DNA of 20,731 nt, from positions 1 through 20,731 of the forward strand of contig NZ_CALCDX010000183.1 of assembly GCF_937900395.1 (NCBI RefSeq), written 5' to 3'. This DNA comes from an uncultured Caulobacter sp. (GTDB lineage Bacteria; Pseudomonadota; Alphaproteobacteria; Caulobacterales; Caulobacteraceae). How positions within the stretch are numbered: position 1 is the first letter of the stretch; each line of letters starts with the position of its first letter. The position numbers were made by a program, and so were the translations under genes. Of this stretch, positions 1 through 5,910 are shown piece by piece. The notes below the pieces were generated by a model, which was given only the letters and a program-made list of their open reading frames with translations, did not search any database and was not told the origin of the DNA.

Positions 1-2
1 AC

Positions 3-725
3 CTGCGCGACATGATCGCGGAAGTCCGCGCGCTGAACCCGCGCCCTGGCGCGGCCTACCATAGCGAGCCGGCCGAGACCCTGGTGCCCGACGTCATGGT
101 CCGAGAAGGCCTGGGTGGCATGTGGCACGTCGAGCTGAACACCGACACCTTGCCGCGCGTGCTGGTCGACCAGCGCTACCACGCCCGCGTCGCCAAGGGC
201 GCGCGCAGCGATCAGGAAAAGACCTTCGTCGCCGACTGCATGGCTTCGGCCAACTGGCTGGTGAAGAGCCTGGACCAGCGCGCCAAGACCATCCTGAAGG
301 TCTCCAGCGAGATCGTGCGCCAGCAGGACGGCTTCCTGGCCTTCGGCGTCGAGCATTTGCGTCCGCTGAACCTGAAGACCGTCGCCGACGCGATCGGCAT
401 GCACGAAAGCACGGTCAGCCGCGTCACCTCGAACAAGTACATCGCCACGCCGCGGGGCGTCTTCGAGCTGAAGTTCTTCTTCACTTCGGCTATCCAGTCG
501 TCGGAAGGGGGCGAAGCCCACTCGGCCGCCAGCGTCCGGCACAAGATCAAGGGCCTGGTCGATGCGGAGAAGACCGAGGCGGACGTCCATTCGGATGATC
601 GCATCGTCGAAATCCTCAAGGCCGCGGGCGTCGATATCGCCCGCCGCACGGTCGCCAAGTATCGCGAGGCCATGCGCATCCCGTCTTCCGTCGAACGTCG
701 GCGGCTGATGAAGGAAATGGCCTGA
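3..725 (+). CDS. rpoN: RNA polymerase sigma-54 factor, C-terminal part (5' truncated by window edge)
   Basis: This is the C-terminal 240 residues of sigma-54, which binds core RNA polymerase at -24/-12 promoters and needs an AAA+ activator to open them. The frame is open from base 3, so the gene begins outside the window. Visible parts are the end of the core-binding domain, a helix-turn-helix stretch (LKTVADAIGMHESTVSR, around 379-429), and the near-invariant RpoN box ARRTVAKYRE at about 649-678, which contacts the -24 element. The ending a few dozen residues after the box is normal for the family. Hpf and ptsN lie downstream, as in many proteobacteria, although an exoD gene intervenes here. 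The identity is secure; the N-terminal activator-responsive region cannot be seen. Confidence 0.97.
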   Translation: MRDMIAEVRALNPRPGAAYHSEPAETLVPDVMVREGLGGMWHVELNTDTLPRVLVDQRYHARVAKGARSDQEKTFVADCMASANWLVKSLDQRAKTILKVSSEIVRQQDGFLAFGVEHLRPLNLKTVADAIGMHESTVSRVTSNKYIATPRGVFELKFFFTSAIQSSEGGEAHSAASVRHKIKGLVDAEKTEADVHSDDRIVEILKAAGVDIARRTVAKYREAMRIPSSVERRRLMKEMA

Positions 726-819
726 ACGCCCTATATGACGTGAGAACACCGCTCGCGCCCATCGGCCGCGCGGCCTAATCGGCGCCCGCGCGTTTCGGTG
801 CGAGCGCGACGAGGAACTG

Positions 820-1431
820 ATGAGCGAGAAGAGTCTGGCCGAGGTGATAGAGGGGTTTGGCGAGGACGAGCGTCCAACCCTGACCGTCGGCGAGATGCTG
901 GACGCCTTCGACAGTCGGGCCTTCGGCGCCATGCTGCTGGTCTTCGGCCTGCTGAACACGCTGCCGCTGCCGCCCGGGTCTTCGACGATCCTCTCCCTGC
1001 CCATCCTCCTTCTAGCCCCGCAGATCGCCATGGGCGCCGATCACCCCTGGCTGCCCCGGAGGCTGACCGAAAAGCCGTTGAAGCGAGACGACATGCGCGG
1101 CCTCTTCCGCCGCCTGGCGCCCATCGTGCGGAGCATGGAGCTGATCACCCGTCCCCGGCTGCGGCCAATGTTCGCACCCATGGGCGAACGGGCCATTGGC
1201 GTGGTCTGCACATTACTGGCCCTGGTGCTCGTCCTGCCGATACCGCTCGGCAATCTGGCGCCGGGCGCGACGGTGGCGATCCTGGCTCTGGCCCTGCTGC
1301 AGCGGGACGGAATCCTGGCCTTGGCGGGCTATCTGATGGCGCTGTTCAGCGGGGGTTTGCTGTTCGTCAGCGCGCATGTGGTGATCATGGCCGTGCGCAA
1401 GCTCATGACTGTGTTTTCGGGTCTGTTCTGA
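820..1431 (+). CDS. ExoD-family membrane protein (exopolysaccharide synthesis, ExoD)
   Basis: The 203-residue product matches the ExoD family (PF06055), named after a Sinorhizobium protein needed for normal exopolysaccharide production and nodule invasion; its biochemical role is unknown. The N-terminus resembles the family (SLAEVIEGFGEDERPTLTVG), followed by the Pro-rich hydrophobic stretch at about residues 34-72 with LNTLPLPPGSS. Further membrane segments lie at about 127-150 and 155-195, so it is an inner-membrane protein. A purine-rich GAGGAA at 811-816 precedes the ATG with short spacing. It lies 94 bp after rpoN and 62 bp before hpf on the same strand. Placement between these two regulators is not the textbook arrangement. 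Family assignment is good; function is inferred only. Confidence 0.85.
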   Translation: MSEKSLAEVIEGFGEDERPTLTVGEMLDAFDSRAFGAMLLVFGLLNTLPLPPGSSTILSLPILLLAPQIAMGADHPWLPRRLTEKPLKRDDMRGLFRRLAPIVRSMELITRPRLRPMFAPMGERAIGVVCTLLALVLVLPIPLGNLAPGATVAILALALLQRDGILALAGYLMALFSGGLLFVSAHVVIMAVRKLMTVFSGLF

Positions 1432-1464
1432 CGGCTCCTTAAGGACCGTTCCGACCGCTTGACA

Positions 1465-1479
1465 CCTGTTCGAGACAGG
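1465..1479. repeat. Perfect inverted repeat just upstream of hpf
   Basis: The arms CCTGT and ACAGG flank a 5-base centre (TCGAG), ending 14 bases before the hpf ATG. A TTGACA at 1459-1464 overlaps its left edge. It could be an operator over the hpf promoter or a small hairpin. No protein can be assigned from the sequence. Confidence 0.4.
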
Positions 1480-1493
1480 CGCGTTGTATCGAT

Positions 1494-2126
1494 ATGCAAG
1501 TCCAAGTTTCCGGCAAGCATGTCGACGTTGGCGAGGCTCTGCGAGCGCGAGTCTCCGACGAAATCGCCCTAAGCATCGGCAAATACTTCGATCGCGGCGG
1601 TGACGCCGAGGTCGTGGTCAGCAAGGAGGGTTACGCCTTCCGTGTCGATTGTTCGGTCAAGCTGGCCTCCGGCCAACAGCTGATCAGCCATGGGTCTGGA
1701 GGCGACGCCCACGCCGCCTTCGACGCGGCCCTGGCCAAGATCGACACGCGGATCCGACGATACAAGCGACGCCTGAAAAGCCACTCGGCGGCGGCCACGG
1801 CCAAGAAGGTCGAGAACGCCGCCATGTTCGTCCTCCGCGCGCCCGACGCCGAGGATGGCGAGGATCATGACTGGGATGTGGATATCGATCACCCGACGGG
1901 CGCGCCCGCGGCGATGGTCATCGCGGAAACCCAGGCCGCTCTCAAGACAATGACTGTTTCCATGGCTGTCATGGAACTGGACTTGACCGGCTACCCGGCA
2001 ATCGTGTTTAGGAACGCCGCCCACGGCGGATTGTCCGTGGTCTATAGGCGTCCAGACGGAAATATCGGCTGGATCGATCCCGAACGCACGAAGTCGCTGA
2101 ACGGGCACGGGTCTACCGCGAGCTAA
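1494..2126 (+). CDS. hpf: Ribosome hibernation promoting factor, long form (HPF/RaiA family)
   Basis: The 210-residue protein begins with the S30AE/YfiA fold (MQVQVSGKHVDVGEALRARV; KIDTRIRRYKRRLK near residue 90), which binds the decoding centre of the 30S subunit. It then has an acidic linker at about 110-135 and a C-terminal domain at about 140-200 (MELDLTGYPAIVFRNA... GGLSVVYRRPDGNIGWIDP). That last domain is typical of long HPF and dimerises two 70S ribosomes into inactive 100S particles. Length fits long HPF. No clear Shine-Dalgarno precedes the ATG. A TTGACA lies only about 30 bases upstream, so a leaderless or very short-leader transcript is possible. The gene lies between rpoN/exoD and ptsN, a conserved neighbourhood. 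Confidence 0.94.
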   Translation: MQVQVSGKHVDVGEALRARVSDEIALSIGKYFDRGGDAEVVVSKEGYAFRVDCSVKLASGQQLISHGSGGDAHAAFDAALAKIDTRIRRYKRRLKSHSAAATAKKVENAAMFVLRAPDAEDGEDHDWDVDIDHPTGAPAAMVIAETQAALKTMTVSMAVMELDLTGYPAIVFRNAAHGGLSVVYRRPDGNIGWIDPERTKSLNGHGSTAS

Positions 2127-2146
2127 CCAGACCGTGTCTCGGCCGG

Positions 2147-2180
2147 TGGCGCCGTCGGCGGATTCGCGGCGACGGCGCCA
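2147..2180 (+). terminator. Stable hairpin between hpf and ptsN
   Basis: A perfect 10-bp GC-rich inverted repeat, TGGCGCCGTC (2147-2156) and GACGGCGCCA (2171-2180), has a 14-base loop and starts 20 bases after the hpf stop. No T-tract follows, so it may only attenuate read-through into ptsN or stabilise the hpf 3' end rather than terminate fully. Confidence 0.45.
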
Positions 2181-2213
2181 AGGCGGTCGACAACGAGCGA
2201 GCGTTAGAAGTCC

Positions 2214-2678
2214 ATGACCATTGGCGACCTTCTGGACCCGGGGGCGGTGGCGTTGCGCGCCGGCGCGCCCGGCAAGCGCCAAGCGCTCTCGCTGGTCGCC
2301 GATGTCGCCGAGCGCGTCCTCGGCGTCGACGCGGACGCGACTCTGGAAGGTCTGCTGGAGCGGGAAGCTGCTGGGTCCACGGGCGTGGGTGATGGCGTCG
2401 CGATTCCGCACGCCCGGATCGGCGGCGTAGACCGTGTGCGGGCCGTCGTCGTTCGACTGGACACGCCGGTCCCGTTCGACGCTCTCGACGACAAGCCTGT
2501 CGACCTCATGGTGGCGCTGTTCGCCCCGCTGGACGCCAATGCTCAGCATCTGCGGGCCCTGGCCCGCGTGGCGCGCGTTCTGCGTCAGCCCGAGATCAGG
2601 ACAGCGTTGCGCCAAGCCAAATCGGCTGACGCCATCCATGTTCTGTTGACCCAGGAAGCCGCCAGCACGGCGGCCTGA
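2214..2678 (+). CDS. ptsN: Nitrogen PTS regulatory protein EIIA-Ntr
   Basis: The 154-residue PTS EIIA type 2 domain has the phosphorylatable histidine in GVAIPHARIG (His66), preceded by the ELLERE-like helix (LEGLLEREAAGSTGVGDG). In the nitrogen PTS (PtsP-Npr-EIIANtr), phosphate flow to this histidine reports nitrogen and carbon status and controls partner proteins rather than sugar transport. The sequence VMVALFAPLDANAQHLRALARVARVL-like region is typical of EIIA-Ntr. It lies 87 bp after hpf on the same strand, matching the common hpf-ptsN order. Npr and PtsP are not in the window. A weak AGAAG lies before the ATG. Confidence 0.94.
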   Translation: MTIGDLLDPGAVALRAGAPGKRQALSLVADVAERVLGVDADATLEGLLEREAAGSTGVGDGVAIPHARIGGVDRVRAVVVRLDTPVPFDALDDKPVDLMVALFAPLDANAQHLRALARVARVLRQPEIRTALRQAKSADAIHVLLTQEAASTAA

Positions 2679-2687
2679 TCCCTCTCG

Positions 2688-2957
2688 CTAGTGCACCGAG
2701 ACGGGCGCCAGTTCGTGCGCCAGCGCGGCCGCGATCGCGGTGTCTCGGTCGATCATGACGGCCAGGCGCGCGCCGTCGGCGCGGCAGACGGCGTACAGGG
2801 TCTGGTCAGGCGAGAGGTTGAAGTCCTCCACGCCTTCTGGCGCGTCGGCGAGCACTTCGGCGGCCTTGATCGGCCGCACATAGACGAGGTCAGGGGCGCC
2901 AAGGGCCGCGAAAGCTTCGCTCGTGAAGAGCGGGCTGTGATGGGTGTTGGGCGTCAT
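2688..2957 (-). CDS. DUF1150 family protein
   Basis: This 89-residue protein resembles the alphaproteobacterial DUF1150 family: LGAPDLVYVRPIKAAEVL, then DQTLYAVCRADGARLAVMIDRDTAIAAALAHEL. The function is unknown. In alphaproteobacteria these genes are recurrently found next to small heat-shock genes, as here, 115 bp downstream of hsp20 on the same strand. That suggests co-expression and perhaps a role in the heat-shock response, which is inference. The start was chosen at the ATG at 2957 because AAGGAGGT (about 2972-2965) sits 7 bases upstream. An upstream extension of the frame has no family resemblance and was dropped. Confidence 0.85.
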   Translation of the reverse strand: MTPNTHHSPLFTSEAFAALGAPDLVYVRPIKAAEVLADAPEGVEDFNLSPDQTLYAVCRADGARLAVMIDRDTAIAAALAHELAPVSVH

Positions 2958-3072
2958 GAAGACCACCTCCTTCAATGAGGGAACGCGCCTTTCACCGGCC
3001 GGTTCAGCCCGCGCCGGGAAGAGCTCGTTCCGCGCGGCCGTCGGGCCCGCGCTGAAATTGTCGTGAACGCGG

Positions 3073-3498
3073 TCAGCCCGCGCTGCGGATGGGAATGCGC
3101 CTGACCAGCCGCTCGGGCTCAGGACGCGCGAGATCGATGTGCAGGAGGCCATGCTCCAGGGTCGCGGCCTGCACCTCCATGCCCTCGGCGAGGACGAAGG
3201 TGCGCACGAAGCCCCGAGCGGCGATTCCGCGGTGCAGGAAGGCTCTCTCGGCCTCGCCGCGGCCATCGGCGTCGCGTTTACCCGCCACGATCAACTGGCC
3301 GCCTTCCACGGTCACCTGAAGCTGCTCTGGCGAGAAGCCCGCGACGGCCAGGGTGATGCGTACGCCGCCATTCTCGCCCTGCTCGACATTGTAGGGCGGA
3401 TAGCTTTCGGACGCGGCCTTGGCAGCGCGCTCGATCAGGTCTCTGGTGTGCTCGAAGCCCAGCAGGAAGGGGCTGTCGAACAGAATCGTCCGGGTCAT
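3073..3498 (-). CDS. Small heat-shock protein, Hsp20/IbpA family
   Basis: This 141-residue protein is an ATP-independent holdase that binds unfolding proteins for later refolding by DnaK/ClpB. The N-terminal stretch MTRTILFDSPFLLGFEHTRDLIER and YPPYNVEQ match the IbpA-like class. The alpha-crystallin domain spans about residues 36-128, including LAVAGFSPEQLQVTVEGGQLIVAGKR. The C-terminal IxI oligomerisation motif is Ile135-Pro136-Ile137. The ATG at 3498 was chosen because GAGGA (3510-3506) precedes it by 7 bases and the family alignment starts there; the longer open frame upstream is leader DNA. A sigma-32-like promoter and a hairpin covering part of the Shine-Dalgarno lie upstream. DUF1150 follows in the same direction. 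Confidence 0.93.
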   Translation of the reverse strand: MTRTILFDSPFLLGFEHTRDLIERAAKAASESYPPYNVEQGENGGVRITLAVAGFSPEQLQVTVEGGQLIVAGKRDADGRGEAERAFLHRGIAARGFVRTFVLAEGMEVQAATLEHGLLHIDLARPEPERLVRRIPIRSAG

Positions 3499-3500
3499 CG

Positions 3501-3525
3501 CGAAGTCCTCGCTCAAGCGACTTCG
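3501..3525 (-). promoter_or_regulatory. Leader hairpin at the hsp20 ribosome binding site (possible RNA thermometer)
   Basis: In the hsp20 leader, CGAAGTC (3525-3519) pairs perfectly with GACTTCG (3507-3501) around an 11-base loop. The 3' arm ends two bases before the ATG. The Shine-Dalgarno GAGGA (3510-3506) is split between loop and 3' arm. An inner TCGCT/AGCGA pair offers an alternative fold. The geometry resembles RNA thermometers that open on heating, common for small heat-shock genes in Rhizobiales (ROSE elements), but it is not a recognisable ROSE element. Confidence 0.5.
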
Positions 3526-3577
3526 TTCGCGGCGACAAACCCGAGGATCGGCGCTCGTCCCCGCGACACGTCGATAG

Positions 3578-3606
3578 ACATGGCGAGCACGGACGAACGG
3601 TTCAAG
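3578..3606 (-). promoter_or_regulatory. Sigma-32 (RpoH)-type heat-shock promoter of hsp20
   Basis: Reading the minus strand, CTTGAAC (3606-3600) is followed after 14 bases by CGCCATGT (3585-3578). The RpoH consensus is CTTGAAA, 11-16 bases, CCCCATNT. The -10 box matches 7 of 8 positions counting N, and the -35 box matches 6 of 7. Transcription would start near 3571 and give a leader of about 70 bases before hsp20. Confidence 0.72.
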
Positions 3607-3670
3607 GGGCAAGAGATCTGGGCTAGGCCGGCTTTCGCTCAGGCCGGGTAACTCAGATCCAGAAATGGAC

Positions 3671-3698
3671 AAGGCCCGGACGTTTCCGTCCGGGCCTT
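3671..3698 (-). terminator. Intrinsic terminator of tRNA-Ala
   Basis: A perfect 11-bp stem, AAGGCCCGGAC (3671-3681) with GTCCGGGCCTT (3688-3698), has a 6-base loop and lies 2 bases beyond the tRNA 3' end. On the minus strand it is followed by a short T-rich stretch. It separates the tRNA from the hsp20 promoter. Confidence 0.8.
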
Positions 3699-3700
3699 GA

Positions 3701-3776
3701 TGGTGGAGCTAAGCGGAGTCGAACCGCTGACCTCTTGAATGCCATTCAAGCGCTCTACCAGCTGAGCTATAGCCCC
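3701..3776 (-). tRNA. tRNA-Ala (anticodon GGC)
   Basis: The minus strand folds as a complete 76-base tRNA. The acceptor GGGGCTA pairs with TAGCTCC, with one G-U. It has the D-arm GCTCAGCTGGTAGAGC, the anticodon arm CTTGA-ATGGCAT-TCAAG with anticodon GGC, the T-arm with GGTTCGACTCC, and an encoded CCA end. Anticodon GGC reads Ala codons GCC/GCU. A strong hairpin terminator follows immediately. The first G is 3776. Confidence 0.96.
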
Positions 3777-3898
3777 AAAATTTCTGAGGGCACCTGAGGG
3801 TAACTCTCGGAAATCCTTGGTCTCTTCGGCGTTTCGACTGGTGTCGCTCCCCGAAGAGGCGCGGAACCTAGTCCGGGATTTTCCGGGGATCAACCCTC

Positions 3899-3931
3899 CC
3901 TGCGAACTTTTTTCGAGAAAAATGTCGCAGG
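3899..3931. repeat. Long AT-centred dyad element between FYDLN gene and tRNA-Ala
   Basis: The outer arms CCTGCGA (3899-3905) and TCGCAGG (3925-3931) enclose inner arms TTTTTC (3909-3914) and GAAAAA (3917-3922), giving 13 pairs around one axis in an otherwise GC-rich region. It may be an operator or upstream element. On RNA it would be an alternative fold to the neighbouring hairpin at 3928-3945, which shares its right arm. Confidence 0.5.
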
Positions 3932-3945
3932 CCCGAAAACGCCTG
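3909..3945 (-). terminator. Probable terminator of the FYDLN-acid gene
   Basis: On the minus strand, CAGGC (3945-3941) pairs with GCCTG (3932-3928) around an 8-base loop, followed 5 bases later by a TTTTT run (3922-3918). A further inverted repeat, AAAGCCGG (3949-3956) with CCGGCTTT (3974-3981), lies between it and the stop codon. The stem is short, so efficiency is uncertain. Confidence 0.45.
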
Positions 3946-3989
3946 TGGAAAGCCGGTCGCGGCGAGACCGAAACCGGCTTTCCGCTGGA

Positions 3990-4457
3990 TCAGTCGTCGT
4001 CGCCCTCGCCGGGGAGGCCTTCGATTTCCTCGTCGAGGATGTCGTCGTCGTCCTCGTCCTCCAGGAACGGCACGTCGTCGGCTTCGTCTTCGGCGAGATC
4101 GTCGTCCTCGGCGAAGTCGACGCCCAGGTCGGCGTCGCCAGCCGGCGTCGCGCCGGGTTCGGCGTCTTCGTCGTCCGTCTCGACGACGTCGGCCTCGGCC
4201 GCTTCGTCGATTTCCGGAGTCTCGTCGACTTCATCCTCGAAGCCGTCCTCCTCCTTCGGGGCGACCGACTCCTTCTCATCGTCGGACTCATAGTCCGGCG
4301 TGATGGCGCGGGCGCGGACGCGGCGCGACTTCAGGGCCTCTTCCGGGTCGAACTGCTCGCCGCACTTGGGGCAAACGGCCGGACGGCGGTTGAGGTCGTA
4401 GAACTTCGATTGGCAGTTGGGGCAGATTTGTTTTGCGCCCAGGTCGGGATTGGCCAA
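3990..4457 (-). CDS. FYDLN-acid domain protein (TIGR02300 family), zinc ribbon plus acidic tail
   Basis: The 155-residue protein belongs to the alphaproteobacterial FYDLN_acid/TIGR02300 family of unknown function. Residues 1-35 carry CPNC (12-15), the signature FYDLN (19-23) and CPKC (29-32). These four cysteines can form a zinc ribbon, whereas some family members lack them. From about residue 70 the chain is almost all Asp/Glu, a very acidic, probably disordered tail of about 85 residues. Family members start with a short (M)ANPDLG-like N-terminus, which here falls on a TTG codon at 4457, with AAAGGG upstream. I prefer this TTG over the more distal start at 4553, whose extra 32 residues are unlike the family. 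aroA is divergent, 118 bp away. Confidence 0.82.
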   Translation of the reverse strand: MANPDLGAKQICPNCQSKFYDLNRRPAVCPKCGEQFDPEEALKSRRVRARAITPDYESDDEKESVAPKEEDGFEDEVDETPEIDEAAEADVVETDDEDAEPGATPAGDADLGVDFAEDDDLAEDEADDVPFLEDEDDDDILDEEIEGLPGEGDDD

Positions 4458-4575
4458 GGTGGCGACCCTTTGATCCGGATGGGAAAAGCGGCGGGTCACT
4501 TGCCATGACGAGAGCCCGCTGTCAAAAGCAAACCCCTTCGCGAAAACCACCAAGTACTAAGGAGCCGGTTTCGGC

Positions 4576-5907
4576 ATGTCGTCGGCTGGATTGAAGAGCG
4601 CCCCCGGAAGCGCTCTGCGAGGGATCGTGCGCGCTCCGGGAGACAAGTCCATTTCCCATCGTTCGATGATCCTGGGCGCGTTGGCGACCGGAACGACGAC
4701 GGTCGAGGGCCTGCTGGAGGGCGACGATGTCCTCGCCACCGCCCGGGCCATGCAGGCCTTCGGCGCGCGGGTCGAGCAGGAAGGCGTCGGCCGCTGGCGC
4801 ATCGAGGGCCAGGGCGGCTTCTCCGAGCCCGCGGACGTGATCGACTGCGGCAACGCCGGCACGGGCGTTCGCCTGATCATGGGCGCGGCGGCGGGTTTCC
4901 CGATGTGCGCCACCTTCACCGGCGACAGCTCGCTTCGTAGCCGGCCGATGGGTCGGGTCCTGGATCCTCTGGCCCGCATGGGCGCGACGTGGCTAGGCCG
5001 CGACAAGGGCCGTCTGCCGCTGACCCTGAAGGGCGGTAACCTGCGCGGTCTGAACTACACCCTGCCCATGGCCTCGGCCCAGGTGAAGTCGGCCGTGCTG
5101 CTGGCCGGCCTGCACGCCGAGGGCGGCGTCGAGGTGATCGAGCCGGAAGCCACGCGCGACCACACCGAACGCATGCTCCGCGCCTTTGGCGCCGAGGTGA
5201 TCGTCGAAGACCGCGTCGTCGGCGAGAAGACTATCCGCCATATCCGGCTGCCCGAAGGTCAGAAGCTGACGGGGACCCATGTGGCCGTGCCGGGCGACCC
5301 GTCGTCGGCCGCCTTCCCGCTGGTCGCCGGCCTGATCGTGCCTGGCTCCGAGGTCACTGTCGAAGGCGTGATGCTCAATGAACTGCGCACCGGTCTCTTC
5401 ACGACCCTTCAGGAAATGGGCGCGGACCTCGTCATCTCGAACCGCAGAATGTCGAGCGGCGAAGAGGTCGGCGACATCACCGCCCGCTGTTCCAAGCTCA
5501 AGGGCGTGGTCGTGCCGCCCGAGCGGGCGCCGTCGATGATCGACGAGTATCCGATCCTGGCCATCGCCGCGGCCTTCGCCGAGGGCGACACCGTCATGCG
5601 CGGCGTCGGTGAGATGCGCGTCAAGGAAAGCGATCGCATCGCTTTGACCGCCGCTGGCCTCGAGGCTTGCGGCGTCGATGTCGAAGAGGAGCCGGAAGGC
5701 TTCATCGTCCATGGGACCGGCCAGCCCCCGCGCGGCGGCGCAACGGTCGAGACCCACGGCGACCACCGGATCGCCATGAGCCACCTGATCCTGGGCATGG
5801 CCGCCCAGGCCCCCGTCGCCGTTGACGAGCCGGGCATGATCGCCACCAGCTTCCCGGGCTTCGCGGACTTGATGCGCGGCCTGGGCGCGACGCTGGCGGA
5901 AGCCTGA
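4576..5907 (+). CDS. aroA: 3-phosphoshikimate 1-carboxyvinyltransferase (EPSP synthase)
   Basis: The enzyme joins phosphoenolpyruvate to shikimate-3-phosphate to make EPSP, step six of the shikimate pathway to aromatic amino acids. The 443-residue chain has the substrate-binding GDKSISHR (Lys24, Ser25, Arg29), NAGTG (93-97), SAQVK (167-171), catalytic Asp323 in SMIDEYPILA, Glu351 in RVKESDR and the HGDHRIAMS segment (394-402). GDKS, SAQVK and RDHTE (194-198) are hallmarks of class II (CP4-like) enzymes. Unlike CP4, the position after Asn93-Ala94 is glycine (Gly95), and the class II NxTR motif reads NELR. AAGGAG at 4559-4564 precedes the ATG by 11 bases. cmk begins 3 bases after the stop, so the two are one operon. 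Confidence 0.97.
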   Translation: MSSAGLKSAPGSALRGIVRAPGDKSISHRSMILGALATGTTTVEGLLEGDDVLATARAMQAFGARVEQEGVGRWRIEGQGGFSEPADVIDCGNAGTGVRLIMGAAAGFPMCATFTGDSSLRSRPMGRVLDPLARMGATWLGRDKGRLPLTLKGGNLRGLNYTLPMASAQVKSAVLLAGLHAEGGVEVIEPEATRDHTERMLRAFGAEVIVEDRVVGEKTIRHIRLPEGQKLTGTHVAVPGDPSSAAFPLVAGLIVPGSEVTVEGVMLNELRTGLFTTLQEMGADLVISNRRMSSGEEVGDITARCSKLKGVVVPPERAPSMIDEYPILAIAAAFAEGDTVMRGVGEMRVKESDRIALTAAGLEACGVDVEEEPEGFIVHGTGQPPRGGATVETHGDHRIAMSHLILGMAAQAPVAVDEPGMIATSFPGFADLMRGLGATLAEA

Positions 5908-5910
5908 GCC

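Noticed and set aside
763..774. Palindrome GGCCGCGCGGCC between rpoN and exoD
   Set aside because: It has no loop and no T-tract, and such GC palindromes are common at this base composition. I could not assign a terminator or operator.
2980..3004. GGAAC-N16-GGTT resembling an EcfG promoter on the plus strand
   Set aside because: The -10 box is GGTT rather than CGTT, and it points antisense into hsp20 with no gene to serve.
3639..3893. An 84-codon minus-strand frame containing GAIAQLVERLNGIQEVSGSTPLSS
   Set aside because: This is the translated tRNA-Ala gene and flanks, a known annotation artefact; the tRNA fold is complete.
4497..4525. TTGACA on the minus strand (4525-4520) as a promoter for the FYDLN gene
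   Set aside because: No convincing -10 box lies at suitable spacing, so it was not listed as a feature.
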